From Himantopus leucocephalus (Eukaryota; Chordata; Aves; Charadriiformes; Recurvirostridae), in contig RSEF01000005.1 of the NCBI GenBank assembly GCA_003993805.1, positions 21,435,330 through 21,499,329 on the forward strand: a stretch of 64,000 nt of DNA, read 5' to 3'. The position numbers and the translations under genes were made by a program. Within the stretch, counting starts at the first letter, position 1; the number at the start of each line of letters is the position of its first letter. Shown here in pieces: positions 1-10,498 of the stretch. The notes beneath the pieces were generated by a model that had not been told where the DNA came from, ran no database searches, and saw only the letters and a program-made list of their open reading frames with translations.

Positions 1-3000
1 AAAATTGCTGAACAGAAAATTGGTTCTGTTTTACCTCAAACCAAGACAACTAGTCAAAACTTCAGGTGTTTGATCAGGATCAGACATCTATTTTCCACAA
101 AAAAGAAATAAATGTTGGAGGATAGGTTTGGGTAGTTTTGATCATGTCTAAAACATGAAGCAGCTCGTTAATGTAGCACTGTCTGATAGAAAAGAAATAT
201 AAAAGCTTATTTACTTATTTATTTATTAAATAACGTGTATTTATTTGGAAGAATTTTGAAAAACCCGGAGGAAAGAGGCTGTACTTATAGCTAGAATATT
301 TCTTTGCCTGAGTGAACAGAAACAAGTGTCTGCCTTTGATAACTGTGCAGACATTAGACTCTGAATATTAAAGAGGGTTGGCAGCTACAGTATAAACTGG
401 GGCACTTGCCATTTTTGGACAGACTGTATCATTCTTACTGGAAAGTCAGCTAGTAAATGCTCCAGCATTTTTTCTGCTGTGTTTCTTCCTTGGCAAAACA
501 CAAAATGAAGAATAAATGAACTGAACTGGGAATTTTTTAAACCGGTTATTTTCAAGAGATGAGTTTCCAATTTAGCTTTAAATGTGCTGTATTTTAGTGG
601 AATACCAGCGCTCAGAGGGAGGCTGATTTGCCAGTACATATAATAAAATGCTGGATAGATCATAAATAGTAGACAAAGAAAGCCTGCTCTGATCATTACA
701 AAGCTTCCAAGTATTTCGACAAGCGGAAACATGAATCAGTCTGCAGTATCTCTCTGATAATCCATGTCAAACCAGACAGTAGTCTGTATACTAGTATAAT
801 ACAATACAATACACTGTTTGTACGACTTCTGTTAGGATAGGCACCATTGTATTCCTGAAGAAACTGCATGCCTGTGACTGGTGAAATTACTGCCTACTTT
901 TCATTTAGATAGTGCATATTTTAATCCTCAGAGGTGCTGTTGTTGTTTGAAGGCACTGTCTCCCTGCTGTGGATTAAAGTTGGCATCGAGATGGCAAATA
1001 CTTGGTGCAGCTAGGATCAAAGCTTGAGCCTTTTCTTACTGCAGTCAGATACAAAAAGTCAATTGACTTTGGTACTTGGAGAACCAGGCTGCTGGAAACA
1101 CTGGTAGCTCTTACCAACAGTCCACCTCTATTAACGAAAGGGACCTCTGCTCAATTTCTCATCCTTGTATTGATTTGCAAACCTGCAAAGCAGCACTTAC
1201 AGCCAACTTTAGGTGGACTATAGTATTTACAGTATTTTTAAAGTGCAACATTTTTGAGATCTGGTGGTTTCTGTGACGGAGAGCTTTACGCTTTTCGTAT
1301 TAAGCTTTCCGTCTCTACTGGTTTCGTTTCATGCCATTGGTATGAAGAAACCTGTACTGAACTCAAGTGCCTGGCACAGAGAATTTCTCTAGAGCAACAA
1401 ATGATCAATCTATATGAAATAACTAGAAGCATTCTAGTTTAATGAGAACTATGTGTGAAATGCACATATGCCCATTAACAGGTCTTTGAGACATTCATTT
1501 ATTTGATATTGAAACAATGTGTTTTATAAGACCTACTTGATCTTTTTAAATTACACTGTCTGTGTCAATTGAAGAGGTATAATTTAATTTTAATTTTGAC
1601 ATTTGTAGTCTTTCTGACTGTTTTTTCTTTCTGTCCTGCTGAGCATGATGGATCAAAATTTTACCTCATGAACAAACCTATTTCAAGACTCCTGAGTAAC
1701 TTAGAATAATTTAAACTTTACTGTCACCTCCCTGCTTTTGTTTAACTTTTGTTTCTATCTCCTTGTTGTGCTGCGAGATTTTAATGATCATATTCAGAGT
1801 GATTTACACTTTTATAGTTAGGCTTTCAAAGTGCTGATCAAACATTAATAGAGCTTCAGGGTGGAGCCGCTCAGGAATATTTTGATCACCTTTTTTATGG
1901 AACACACAGATTCATCAAAACCAAGAATCTGTTTTGATAATTTTTCTTTTTAGAAAACATTCTGACAGAGTTTTGAAGCAGGCAAACTCCACATATTTCA
2001 ACAAGAGTTCCACGTATTTTGGATATAGCTTTTCATTCAGATGATAATTAATAATTTAAAAAAGTGAAGCCAAATTAAGCATTTTAAAAGCATAAAAAAG
2101 AAAAATTTAGATTGAAGAGATTTGAACTGATCAAATGTTTAGTTCCCAAATATTTGCAAAATTTCAGTTCAGTGTCCCAAAATGTCCTTGATCAAAGAGA
2201 TCGAGGAAAGAAATGCAAAAGGAGTATACTTACCAGGGAAATTGACGCACCTGAATAAATCACTGAACTGCATTGCATTACATATCAAGTTTTGTCTTTA
2301 TAAAAATGCCAAGAAAGAAGACAGTTTGAACAATTTAATGTATGCTCAATGTATAATTAGTAAAATCTCAGGTCACTTACAGATGTTGTTCTGTCTATTC
2401 ACAGGACCACACCTCTTTGGAAAATAAGCAAAATCAGTCAGTCTCAAGAGCAGCGTTCACTTTTCTGTTTTCTTCCTGCTATACTAACTTATAGATGATG
2501 TTGTCTCCAACAAATTAATGCCTTTAATTTTAGGCTAAGAATGTGAGAATAACTAATTTCCATTGACTAAGTTAAGGTTCAGAGGGACTTAACTTTAATG
2601 AGTTGACTTGCTAACCCTGCAGATCTTTTTTTTTCTATTTTTAACTAATTCATCTGTGTTAACACAGTTAAGTACTATTTTACACTGTATTTCACAGTGT
2701 GATAACATATTGTTTCAGAAGCAGCCCATATGAACACATAAACAAAGGCTGATTTAACCTGTATGTGCATTTACATCACACTTTATATAAGCCATATGAC
2801 ATACAGTTGTAATATACATAAGGAATTCAAGGCAGCAACCAAAAGAAACATAAAATCACTCTGAGCTTGTTTTTCTCAGGGTTTTAGTTTGGAATTTATC
2901 TGATCTGATAAGGTTTATAGGCAGATGACATCAATGGTAAATGCTGAGAAAGGAGACAATAGACAGTAATTAGTCCCAAAGCTGTTTCCTAAGCCCTGTG

Positions 3001-3522
3001 TAGGAAGCTCTATTCTGCAGGGTCCTGGGTGTCTATGGAAAGGTGCTGGAGGCTCTCAGCTTTCCATTGGAATATGCACACAATCTATGCTTCATAGCAG
3101 CACTCAGCATCTTTGAGGAAGAAGCCCATCAAGATCAGTAAGCATACTGATCCAAGAGCAGTCTGATCCAAGGTTTTAATTTCATTTCTGCTCGTCAGAA
3201 TCAGGAAGTTCCTCAGTAAGATCCGCTGCCATTTAGCACAATAGGATTATAGGGTCAGCAATTAGATGCTGTCATGAAGACAATATGCTTATCACTGGCA
3301 TTTCTTATTCCTTCTCATTTAGAAATTACCTTCAGCATTTAGTTGATTTTTCTTAGCAATTAAATGCATAGACTTTAAATAATTGGGCTTTCTTAGCTAC
3401 CTCAGTGTTACAGTAATAAGCTTCATTCAGCTGATAACCCTGTGAGGAGCCAAACTTACAGTGAGGAACTTAAAGAAATATACTGTTGTGGTAGGTAGCC
3501 TGTGCCATAGCTTTTTGTTGGG

Positions 3523-3548
3523 TTTTTGTTTGTTTGTTTGTTTGTTTT
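3523..3548. repeat. (TTTG)n microsatellite
   Basis: About six tandem TTTG units are read directly, starting from a slightly longer T run. It is a short simple repeat with no apparent neighbour. Confidence 0.9.
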
Positions 3549-3767
3549 CTGAATATTACATTCAAGTAACACAGGAGGCATATTAATAGGGTCTGCCTGT
3601 GCTGCCAGTGATTTGGTCAGTTCTCTTAAACCCACAGATTTTTCCCAAAGTTAGTCAGTGTTACATTGCTGCTATTCTTTTTTCTTAGGGGTTTGCCATC
3701 CTACACTCTGTGTTGTGCTAATAAAACCAAGGTAATATTCAAAGGACAGCTCTGTTATCTAAAGCAT

Positions 3768-3794
3768 GCTAGCTAGCTAGCATTTTAGCTAGCT
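3768..3794. repeat. CTAG-rich palindromic simple repeat
   Basis: GCTAGCTAGCTAGC (3768-3781) is self-complementary. After ATTTT comes another AGCTAGCT. Each part is a perfect palindrome, so the patch can fold into a small cruciform or hairpin. It may simply be a short (GCTA)n microsatellite. Confidence 0.8.
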
Positions 3795-4555
3795 CTAAAT
3801 GTGTCTCCTTTCAATATTGTATTGCTTTTTGATTTTGTTTTGAGATGCCTTGCATATTGTAGGGAGAAGTACATGTCTAACACAGTTTTCTGTGCTCCAC
3901 TTCAGAGAAACAGCAGAGTAGTGTGGGTGGGAGTGAGAAGTTCTCAAAAGCGACCAGGATCTACCTTTACCTTTCCAAGTTCTTTATATCTTGATGAAGG
4001 ACAAGCAAAAAAATCTGTGTCACACTGAGAACTGAATTCCTTTTCAGTTCTTTTTTTCCTGAAGCACATGTCTATTCTTCCTAACAAGGTACTGACCTAG
4101 CATAACTTAATTTATGAAATCTGATGAGACTGCAATCCTTTGTGAAATAAGTTCAGGCTAATTTACTTTTTTATTGCTGAGCAATAGTCAACATGTGATT
4201 TTGCAATTTCAAATTTTTCACTGAAACATTTAAGAGTACCTACTGACAGAGGTGTTCCATATAGAAGAGCAAAATATTTAATGGCCCATCTGTATGCCTG
4301 GGACATGTAGGCTTCACTGGACTTTCCTAGCAACACCAGAACTCTAGCAGGGCTCACCCGTACCAATCATACATGTACAATTGTAGAAACATCTTCGAGT
4401 TTCCAGCTCCTGAATACCTTATATTTTATGACAAATTTGCACCCCTGCAGTTTTCGAAGTTTGCAGAACTGGCACCAATAATATAGTACTCAAAAATCTG
4501 CTGCATAGAAATTGAAAGGTGAAAACAATGATGTTTCAAAGTCTATCTACACATC

Positions 4556-5127
4556 TGTCATGTTTTAACCCCAGCTGGCAGCTGAGACTGTGCATCCACT
4601 AGCACAGTTCTCCCCCTTTTCCCCAAAAGGGCAGGGAGAACAGGGAGAAAAGGAGGGGAAAGGGAAAGAAAAAAACTTAGTGCATTGCGATAAAGATGGT
4701 TTAATAGGACAATAACAGAAAAGGATAATAATGATAATGATAACAACAATGATGATGATAAAATAACAGTAATAATAGTGATAATAATAATAACAGTAAT
4801 AATACTACTAATAATAATACCAATAATGGCACAGGTCACTCTCACCACCTGGTGAATTTGTACCCTCCTGAGCCGTGATTTTGGATTCCTGCCCTCCGGC
4901 CAACCCCCATTTATATCCTGAGCCTGACTTCTATGGTATGGAATATTCCATTGACCATTCCATTTTTCTGTCTATGCTTTTTTCTCAGCTTCTATGGGAA
5001 GCTGAAAAGAGTCCTTGAAAAGCATAAACATCACTTAGCAACAACTAAACCAACATGTATTGTTGACATTCCTTTCACAGCAATCACTAGAAAGAAAATT
5101 AACTCTTTCCCAGCTGAAACCGGAACA
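4556..5127 (-). mobile_element. Solo LTR, ERVL-type endogenous retrovirus, minus strand
   Basis: Read on the minus strand, the element starts TGTTCCGGTTTCAGCTGGGA at 5127 and ends with a complement of TGTCATGTTTTAACC, so it has the TG...CA termini of an LTR. The start closely resembles the avian ERVL LTR start I know (TGTCCTGGTTTCGGCTGGGA). A TATA-like box (ATATAAA on the minus strand) lies at 4910-4916, and an ATTAAA polyadenylation-like signal (complement of 4700-4705) follows downstream. A GATAAT/AATAAT-rich expansion at 4723-4830 is part of the element. The flanks ACATC (4551-4555) and GTATC (5128-5132) agree at 3 of 5 positions, so they may be a worn 5-bp target duplication. No internal retroviral genes are attached. 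At about 572 bp it is a solo LTR. Confidence 0.82.
4723..4830. repeat. Imperfect GAT/AAT trinucleotide-rich tract inside the LTR
   Basis: This is a run of interspersed GATAAT, AATAAT and AACAAT words, nearly all A, T and G with a few C. It sits at the point where related avian LTRs carry an ATA-type microsatellite, so it probably grew from an internal simple repeat. The run is open on the minus strand only because its period is close to three; I do not consider that frame a gene. Confidence 0.75.
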
Positions 5128-6419
5128 GTATCAATTTTTTTTTCATTCACTAAGCATGCAAATGGTCTAGTACCATCCAAAGACATTATTGCTACAAGAC
5201 ATACGCTAGCATCTGGTTTGTGTATATAGAAAGGAGGTCTATTCTTTTGAAGGTATTTTTTTTATAAAGCATTACAACTACTGTGTTTATGAGCACTTAA
5301 AAATTCTCCAGTGTTCAATGTTTTATATTTACTGTGCTCTAGACTCAAGAGAATTCCAGAGCAGTGAAGAGCAGCAAAATCCTTGATTAAAAATAAACCA
5401 CTTAAAACCAAAACAACTTCTGGCTTTTCTTCCTCTGTAGTTTCCATGGAATTCTTGTAACAGTTTGCTAGAGAGTGTGATTTGGTTTTATGACTCTTTT
5501 AAAGTCATAGTTTAAAGTTTAAAATAATTCCACTTTAATACTGGGAGTAGTTTTTTACTTGCAAAGGGAATAAATGGTTGGGAGATTTTATGGTCTACAG
5601 CTGAAATGGAAACCTTGCTCCCAAATTCTGTTTGCAAAGAGGCAGAGAAATAGCAATCTTTAATGACTGCAGTCTTTTGAAGATTCAAGATTAAAAAGGG
5701 AAAGAACTCTAGAAAGACCTTCGGTACCCCACAGCTCTGTAGTTCCAAAGGACAGATTTTCTTTTTTACATCATGACTACAGATAGCCTGAATTACTGGC
5801 TGTGGTCCCACTTAGTTTTCCCTGAGACTTTCTCAAACTTTTAAAATAATCAGTTTATGTTACTTTTTACATAAATCTCCATAGAAGTTACAAGCTGAAC
5901 TAGCTCATCACTTATCAGTTTTTGAGAAGAAAACAACAATATCAATCTTATGAATCTGGCTTTTGTTTGTGCTGCAAGCTGAAAGCAGGAAAACATATAC
6001 CTACCTGCCAATGCTTTAGCTACAAGTTTATAAATCCTGTCTCACTTGTGGCACCAAATTTTCCTGTAAGAATGGATCCCAGTCAATAAGACTCTCTTGA
6101 GGCAGTTACGCTACAGTGCCTGGATCTGAAAAGATATTTGTATACAACTTGCAAAATAACCTGGCAATAAGCTGTCTCTTATTTTCTGTCTTTATTGGTA
6201 GGTCCTGAAAACTCTAATACTTCCTGTTGATTGGGGCTCTCATTCGCGTTCTTCCTGATGCCGTCTTGTCTATATGGAAAACAGTTCCAGTAAGAAGCCA
6301 AAGCTACAGGCTTAGATGAAGGAAAGAAGCATAAAAACAGAGGAGTCTCATATCAGATACAAAGAAAAGTTCCTGAATTAAGATCACCAATCTCTACTAA
6401 GGCTTAAATTGCTAAAAAA
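5128..6419. other. AT-rich non-coding DNA between LTR and gypsy relic
   Basis: Only short open frames without recognisable domains are seen. The upstream half of the gypsy pol gene (protease and most of reverse transcriptase) would be expected here if the relic were complete, but I could not recognise a convincing reverse transcriptase motif. The stretch is either too decayed to read or lies outside the element. Confidence 0.5.
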
Positions 6420-6584
6420 ACCCCAGAGATGACGAGATTCAAATAAGATTTGTATCACTTGAAGTTAAGTGAAATTACTGAAAAAATGAAGTATGTCATT
6501 CTGGCTTCTTAATATGTGTGGGATGAAAACTCTAGTATTGTTTAGTACCCAAGGAGAAAGAAGAGACCAGTTATCAAACCGATA

Positions 6585-6641
6585 CACAGAAGTCTGGAAA
6601 ACACTGCACTGTCAGAAAGATTCTCCTTTTTAAGATATCAG
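6585..6641 (+). pseudogene. RNase H-like segment of the gypsy pol relic
   Basis: Nineteen open codons read HRSLENTALSERFSFLRYQ. This resembles the family stretch that follows the DHKPL motif of gypsy RNase H, where a basic residue, S-L-E-N-A-P-L and R-hydrophobic-L-R-x-Q are usual. The bases just upstream look like a collapsed version of the DHKPL region. It lies about 1.3 kb before the integrase motif, slightly more than the usual spacing. The match is short and taken alone would be weak. Confidence 0.5.
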
Positions 6642-7861
6642 CTGCCTATGAGGAATTAAAAAAAAGAAGTCTTGTTGAAATTTTTTTCATGATTTGAGAC
6701 CATTAATCTGGAGGATTCCTAATTTAAGACTAGATTATGATTGAAAGTCTGCAACCAAGACAAAGGTTTATGGAAGTTACTGTCTCAAACTTAAAATAAC
6801 AATCAGAATTTTCCAAGCTGATGGAAAGCTTTGGCTGGAGAATTGAACAATCTTACAGTGCAATCGCTTAGCAAATTAATAATTTTTCCTCTTTATAAAG
6901 ATATTTCCTTAGCAACTTCAAAACGTTACAAAAGTTGAGAAAAGCAGAATAGTCAGTATAACTTGGAGGGAGGTTAACTGGATCAAGTTTTGGGGTTTCC
7001 TTTAGGACAAAGTGAATTGGTTTTTAGATTACATTGACTGTGTTAGGTTTGTATTGAGTACAGTGAGAGACTGGACAACTGTCTTGGAGAGAAGGAATTA
7101 CATTGCAAACATCAAGACTGGGTGAAATTAATCCCATGCTTTGAAATTCAACACATGAAGGAAGGTAGTAAGAGGAGACTGTAGTGCTCAAATACAGGCT
7201 GAACTTCCTAGAAGCGCAGGGGTCAATGGAAAAGGTTCAAAGAAGATTTTTGTCTCTTCATGAAGCCTAAACAATGTCCTGCTTTTGTACAAAGCTGGTA
7301 TGCTTGTTAGAAGGAAAAATATTATACAATGTATAGAGAAAAGAAATCCAAAAGAGAACAGTACATGAGGAGAAGATCAAGAATTATTGTCAGGAATGTG
7401 TAAGTACCATGAATTGTTCAAGAGGCAGCTCATGAGTGGAATCAAACCTCCAACTGAGCAAGACATACGAGCAAGGCACTAGTGCATGAGACAGCACACT
7501 AAATACCTGAGTTAAAATAATGAGGAAAAAATAGAAATTGAACATAGACAAAGGGAACTGATTATGTACTAAGCAAATAATTTTTTACTATGTTGTGCAA
7601 ACTGGGTGTTTAGGTAAAGTAACCTGAAGAAGTTTGTTATTGTTTTAGAAAACAGAGGATTTTAGCTAAAGTTCACATGTCAGACAATGTATAGTTTTTG
7701 AGAAAAAGATAATGATGAAGAGCTAGAGAACCTAATGAAACAATAAAAGCAAACCTGAGAATGTGTGTTTTCTCTGTATTATACCACTAGACAGGAAAAA
7801 CATTATTAAAGAATACAGTTACAGAACATGTGTCAGATATAAGAAATGTGGGAAGCCAACT

Positions 7862-8016
7862 ATAGTAATGGTAGACAATCAAGCATAATTTGATTTTTTG
7901 CATTTATATGTTTTTTAGAAGAGTATGAATCTAAATGCAAAATTCTAAGCCCAGGATATCCACAGTCTAATGGTCTCATAGAAAATAGTATCATAATTAT
8001 TAAAAAAATCCATTAA
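7862..8016 (+). pseudogene. Integrase catalytic core relic with DD(35)E spacing
   Basis: One frame gives IVMVDN with the Asp codon at 7874-7876, matching the (T/S)DNGPQF Asp of gypsy integrase. The next frame, open 7918-8013, contains SPGYPQSNGLIEN with the Glu codon at 7981-7983. Between the two catalytic codons lie 104 bases, one base short of the 35 codons of the canonical DD(35)E arrangement; that missing base also accounts for the frame change. Stops at 7886 and 8014 confirm decay. The family match is strong. The first catalytic Asp and the zinc-binding domain were not placed with confidence. Confidence 0.78.
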
Positions 8017-8065
8017 AACTTTGGGGACTAATTGACACAACATATTTATGTAGCAATGCTCGAGC

Positions 8066-8143
8066 CTGGGATTGTCGCTGGCTAATGTACTGTTTGAGAG
8101 GAAGTTTAAAAGGAGCATATCTGACTGTGTAACCACAAAAAGA
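8066..8143 (+). pseudogene. Integrase C-terminal region of the gypsy relic
   Basis: This frame is open for 26 codons and contains GLSLANVLFERKFK, close to the gypsy pattern G-x-S-P-A-x-x-L-(F/M)-x-R-x-(L/F). It follows the catalytic Glu by about 28 codons, somewhat less than usual, which suggests a deletion. A stop follows at 8144. Confidence 0.68.
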
Positions 8144-8273
8144 TAAAAACAAGAATACTCTAAATTCTTATGAATAGTAGAAAAAGGTGAAAGAGAAAAT
8201 ATAATGTGATAAAACACCACATGTGACCCTTTGTAGCAGCAAGATAATGTGTGTGCAGGATGACAAACAGTGA

Positions 8274-8401
8274 AATAAGCAGAAGATTCATGTGAAATTA
8301 TTCATTGCTCCTGGAAGATGACTGCTAAACGAGAACAGACCTAGAAAGCAGCTGAAATCTTCTTCTACATTAGGAAGATGGGGAAAAAAAATAAAAGGAT
8401 T
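8274..8401 (+). pseudogene. C-terminal tail of the gypsy pol relic
   Basis: Direct reading gives IHVKLFIAPGR, then a stop, then NENRPRKQLK. Gypsy pol proteins end with a comparable region: a beta-strand segment with a proline before an aromatic-basic turn, then N-G-x-x-x-R-R-N-R-x-x-L. Its position after the integrase is as expected. Individually it is weak; its order in the chain is what supports it. Confidence 0.5.
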
Positions 8402-8930
8402 GAGCCTTCAAATGCTTAAACTAAACAGGAGAAGTCAGTAGATTAAGTAGCAGAAAGTGAAAACAAACTAGCAGGCCAATGTAAAACCTGAGAAAAACAG
8501 AGTGCTGATAACATGACTTGAATCAGGGGCCAGTTGAGAGACTGGTTGTGAATTATGTATTACAAATACTTTTCCTTTAGAAAATAAAGGATGTAAAGCA
8601 CTCACCATTAAAAGGTTTTGGACAAAATGTTACATGCTCTGAATTGTTCTGGGTAAGACTAATGGTATGAACAGCTTGAGTTCATATGTCCCTAACACAA
8701 ACTCCTGGTAACATTTGTTAGTCTACATGTTATACTAAAGAATCTTTGTAAATATAAGAGCACATTGAATACACATTAATGACCACTTGTGAATACTGCC
8801 TGACATGCTTCATGTCCTCTGCCTACTCTCTCCTCACTGCTTATTCCCTTTTGTCTGGAATGTATTTAACAATTTCTCACATCCAGTTTCTATTCTCATT
8901 ATTGAAATTCTTTCCCAAGATTCACTTTTT
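8402..8930. other. Non-coding DNA between gypsy relic and CR1
   Basis: The 3' LTR of the gypsy element would be expected here, but I see no TG...CA repeat pair, polypurine tract or sequence shared with the upstream side. No gene is visible. Confidence 0.45.
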
Positions 8931-9695
8931 CATAGAATCATAGAATTGTTTAGGTTGGAAGGGACCTTAAAGATATAAACCCCCTGACATGGCCAGGGAC
9001 ACCTTCCACTAGACCAGGTTGCTCAAAGCCACATCCAGCCTGGCCCTGAACACTTCCAGGAATGGTGCATCCACAACTTCCCTGGGCAATTTGTTCGAGT
9101 GCCTCACCACCCTCATAGTGAAAAATTCCTTCCTGATAGCTATTCTAAATCTATCCTCTTCCAGTTTGAAGCCATTACCCCTTGTCCTACCACTACATGC
9201 CATTGCACAAAGATCCTCTCCAGCTTTCTTGTAGGTCCTCTTCATATACTAGAAAGCTGCTATAGGGTCTCCCTGGAGTCTTCTCTTCTGCAGGCTGAAC
9301 AACCCCAACTCTCTCAGCCTTTCATCATAGGAGAGGTGCTCCAGCCCACTGATCATCTTCATGGACCTCCTCTGGACTCACTCTAACAGGTCCATGTCCT
9401 TCTTATGCTGGGGGCTCCAGAGCTGGATGCAGTACTCCAGGTGGGATCTCCCGAGAGTAGAGTAGAGGTGCAGATCCCTTCCCTCGACCTGCTGGCCACG
9501 CTTCTTTTGATGCAGCCCAGGATACAGTTGACTTTCTGGGCTGAAAGTGCACATTGCTGGCTCATGTTGAGCTTCTCATCTACCAGTACCCCCAAGTCCT
9601 TCTCCTCAGGGCTGCTTTGGATCCATTCTCCGCCCAGCCTGTATTTGTGCTTGGGATTGCCCTGACCCATGTGCAGGACCTTGCACTTGACCTTT
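8931..9695 (-). mobile_element. CR1 LINE, 5'-truncated, minus strand
   Basis: The plus strand starts with CATAGAATCATAGAAT, the complement of the CR1 3' terminal repeat (ATTCTATG)n, and continues with the complement of the typical CR1 tail (AGGTCCCTTCCAACC). The body runs about 765 bp and stops where the match to the CR1 reverse transcriptase coding region ends near 9695. This is the usual 5' truncation of avian CR1. Divergence from the consensus I know is moderate. No target duplication is seen, as is normal for CR1. Confidence 0.96.
9009..9692 (-). pseudogene. CR1 ORF2 (reverse transcriptase) C-terminal remnant
   Basis: Minus-strand frames give the end of the CR1 pol protein. 9383-9670 contains [20 protein letters not shown] followed by a region with [12 protein letters not shown], and 9009-9245 contains RTRGNGFKLEEDRFR and LPREVVDAPFLEVF, ending near LSNLV. 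These belong to the segment after the reverse transcriptase core. Frameshifts and stops between 9246 and 9382 break the reading frame, and the catalytic half is missing through truncation. It is not functional. Confidence 0.93.
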
Positions 9696-10385
9696 TAATC
9701 TTAATATCTTCTCTGCCATATTGTTTTGACAGGTGAGAAAAAAGGTAAGTCAAAGAAGCATAAAATAATTTCACATATTCACTTTTTTCCTGTTACAGCC
9801 ATCTTTTTGTGTCTAGTCTTTCCTGTAATATCTTATAAACAGAAAGAATGGCTTTGCATTTGTACTTCCTTAGATCATGCTCATATCATTGTTGTCACCT
9901 GAAAAAAGAGACTAGGTCAATGACTTCGAGGCACATTTTATAGTTTGTTGCTGCAAAAGGCCTTATTCTCCACTCAGTTACCCACATAGAGCACCAGTGC
10001 AATGGTCCCACTGCTAATGGTATTAATTGCAGATTTAAATGGTGTAGATGAAGGAAGAATCATATCTGGAGAAATTATAAGAATTAAGAGACTGATGAGC
10101 AATTGGTCAGAAACCTATCTGCCTGTTATCTGCTTAGCTGCTTTCAGGCATCATTAGCATTATGTGCTGGCATGTGCTCAAGGAGGGCAGGAGGAAACAA
10201 CCCGCAGCAGGGAGGATCACAGACATCTCAGTTTCCAAGTAAGGTGTAGTTCTCATTCCTGTTTTTGGAAAAAATACAAGCCCTCATTCTTGTGATGATC
10301 CTTAAACACTGGTGGTAGTGTTGATATAAATGGATACATAAACCTCTAGGAGGTACTGAGGGTATTTAGTAAACCACTGAGTTTG
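9696..10385. other. Non-coding DNA, no gene recognised
   Basis: No open frame with recognisable content was seen on either strand, and no transposon end. The tail of the CR1 insertion merges directly into unique sequence at about 9695. Confidence 0.5.
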
Positions 10386-10498
10386 ACCTTACAACAATGA
10401 AAGCTATAGAGCCTTTACAGTTTTTTTTCTGTAAATTGGAAACTGAGGTGGACAAAGAACAGAACTCATATCCAAAATCACATATATAGCTGGCATTT
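10386..10498 (+). repeat. MIR/CORE-SINE-like fossil
   Basis: Words in the order of the MIR consensus can be read: CCTTACAACAATG (for CCTCACAACAACCC), TTTACAG, GGAAACTGAGG, then CCAAAATCACATATATAGCTGGCA in place of the CCAAGGTCACACAGCTAG segment. The T-rich insert at 10421 interrupts it. The match is old and gapped, by eye only. MIR-related SINEs are known as fossils in amniotes, including birds. Confidence 0.55.

Larger units (their letters stand above)
1..4555. other. AT-rich non-coding DNA, no gene recognised
   Basis: Both strands hold only short open frames (at most about 115 codons) with no recognisable domain, and stop codons are dense. Contents I can name are minor: a TTTA-rich run near 208-228, a TTTG run at 3523-3548 and a CTAG-rich palindromic patch at 3768-3794. 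I see no transposon end or RNA gene in this stretch. It could be intergenic or intronic. Confidence 0.6.
6420..8401 (+). pseudogene. Decayed Ty3/gypsy-type retrotransposon pol (RNase H, integrase, C-terminal tail)
   Basis: Conceptual translation in shifting plus-strand frames gives a chain of matches in the order expected for gypsy pol. They are an RNase H-like stretch (6585-6641), a possible CxxC pair (7388-7399), an integrase core (about 7862-8016), the integrase C-terminal region (8066-8143) and the basic pol tail (8274-8400). Many stops and frameshifts separate them, so no functional protein can be made. The integrase part is the firm part; the reverse transcriptase end near 6420-6545 is only suggestive. 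The motif style (YPQSNGL rather than retroviral integrase wording) points to Metaviridae. A GINGER-type DNA transposon integrase is a less likely alternative because the RNase H-like segment precedes it. LTRs, gag and primer site were not recognised. Confidence 0.7.

Noticed and set aside
4558..4848. 96-codon minus-strand frame rich in Ile, Ser and Leu
   Set aside because: It lies wholly in the LTR and its GAT/AAT-rich tract. The hydrophobic look comes from repeat composition, not from a membrane protein.
7945..8220. 91-codon minus-strand frame
   Set aside because: It is antisense to the integrase relic, whose plus-strand motifs explain the region; the minus translation shows no family.
9405..9665. 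86-codon plus-strand frame
   Set aside because: Antisense shadow of the CR1 reverse transcriptase remnant on the minus strand.
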